NCBI RefSeq assembly: GCF_030464885.1
Contig: NZ_JALPRJ010000010.1
Span: 102,939 to 166,938, forward strand
Direction of reading: 5' to 3'
DNA: 64,000 bases
Source of the DNA: Caballeronia sp. SEWSISQ10-4 2
Lineage (GTDB): Bacteria > Pseudomonadota > Gammaproteobacteria > Burkholderiales > Burkholderiaceae
Positions 63,874 to 64,000 of this stretch are shown here, piece by piece (position 1 is the stretch's first letter; each line of letters opens with the position of its first letter). The notes beneath the pieces are model-generated. The model was not told where the DNA came from. It saw nothing but the letters and a program-made list of their open reading frames with translations, and did no database searches. The position numbers were made by a program, and so were the translations under genes.

Positions 63874-63955
63874 GGGGAAATTTTAGCTCAACGTGTAAGG
63901 AGACAGCGAGCGCAGCGACTATTGCGACGACCGCTGACGTTATTTTGTCATCAGG

Positions 63956-63999
63956 GTCTCCGTGAAACCCCGGACTTCAGGCCGGGGAGGTAAGGAGAC
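63956..63999 (+). other. Nested hairpin, candidate IS200/IS605-type (omega-RNA/HEARO-like) end
   Basis: GTCTCC (63956-63961) pairs with GGAGAC (63994-63999), enclosing CCCCGG (63968-63973) and CCGGGG (63982-63987) around the loop ACTTCAGG. The inner sequence resembles the terminal hairpin of omega-RNAs and right ends of IS605/IS1341 elements, which have CCCCG-pyrimidine-rich-TTCAGG-CGGGG followed by AGG. No tnpB gene is inside the window; it would have to be outside, or lost. The match is by eye. Confidence 0.4.
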
Positions 64000-64000
64000 G

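Noticed and set aside
62667..63900. CIRCE operator for HrcA
   Set aside because: No TTAGCACTC-N9-GAGTGCTAA sequence near hrcA, hemH, grpE or dnaK.

Overview
The window is chromosomal DNA from a GC-rich betaproteobacterium of the Burkholderiaceae. Gene content and order fit the Burkholderia/Paraburkholderia/Caballeronia group: lptD-surA-pdxA-rsmA facing amgK-murU, an edd/eda/gluconate cluster with a divergent RpiR-type regulator, bamE facing fur, and hrcA, hemH, grpE, dnaK and dnaJ together. The species cannot be fixed from sequence reading alone. Most of the window is core housekeeping sequence with tight operons.

Layout. 1-2.2 kb: end of a YgjP-like metallopeptidase, gloA, and an EamA-type exporter. 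2.2-3.2 kb: a chimeric ORF joining a porin N-terminus to a LysR regulator that lacks its DNA-binding half. 3.6-9.3 kb (minus): lptD-surA-pdxA-rsmA, envelope biogenesis plus PLP synthesis and ribosome maturation. 9.6-11.3 kb (plus): amgK-murU, cell-wall sugar recycling. 11.5-12.9 kb: purB. 13-14.9 kb: two decayed C-terminal pieces of Ig-like-repeat adhesins. 14.9-20.7 kb: gntK, a gluconate permease, eda and edd, with hexR divergent and two HexR-type palindromes between edd and hexR. 20.9-21.6 kb: a 5'-truncated trimeric autotransporter remnant. 21.7-22.5 kb: cutC. 22.6-32.1 kb (minus): bamE, dapB, exbB, exbD, leuS, lptE, holA, proA, hemJ; fur is divergent from bamE. 32.8-35.9 kb: gapA and tkt. 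36.3-37.5 kb: a VOC protein and rsmE. 37.7-38.7 kb: a barnase-like lipoprotein RNase with its barstar. 39.3-41.6 kb: maeB. 41.9-47.4 kb: thiL-pgpA-pncC and a SWIM/SNF2 helicase. 47.7-48.7 kb: purM. 48.9-54.3 kb: hda, a HAD phosphatase, pcnB, folK, a deoxynucleoside kinase and panB. 54.4-63.9 kb (minus): hrcA, hemH, hslR, grpE, a truncated thioredoxin, dnaK, dnaJ and a pabB-pabC fusion.

The housekeeping blocks form functional groups: LPS/outer membrane assembly (lptD, surA, lptE, bamE), folate and pantothenate synthesis (folK, pabBC, panB), Entner-Doudoroff and central carbon metabolism (edd, eda, gapA, tkt, maeB), and the heat-shock chaperones, where grpE and dnaK each carry a recognisable sigma-32-like promoter.

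I found no clearly new defence or metabolic system. The unusual material is mostly genome decay and small structured DNA: the porin-LysR chimera, three broken adhesin genes, an internally deleted thioredoxin between grpE and dnaK, an unassigned transcript with its own terminator at about 38.9-39.13 kb, a long inverted repeat after the SNF2 gene, and a nested hairpin at the right edge that resembles the end of an IS200/IS605-type element (omega-RNA/HEARO-like).
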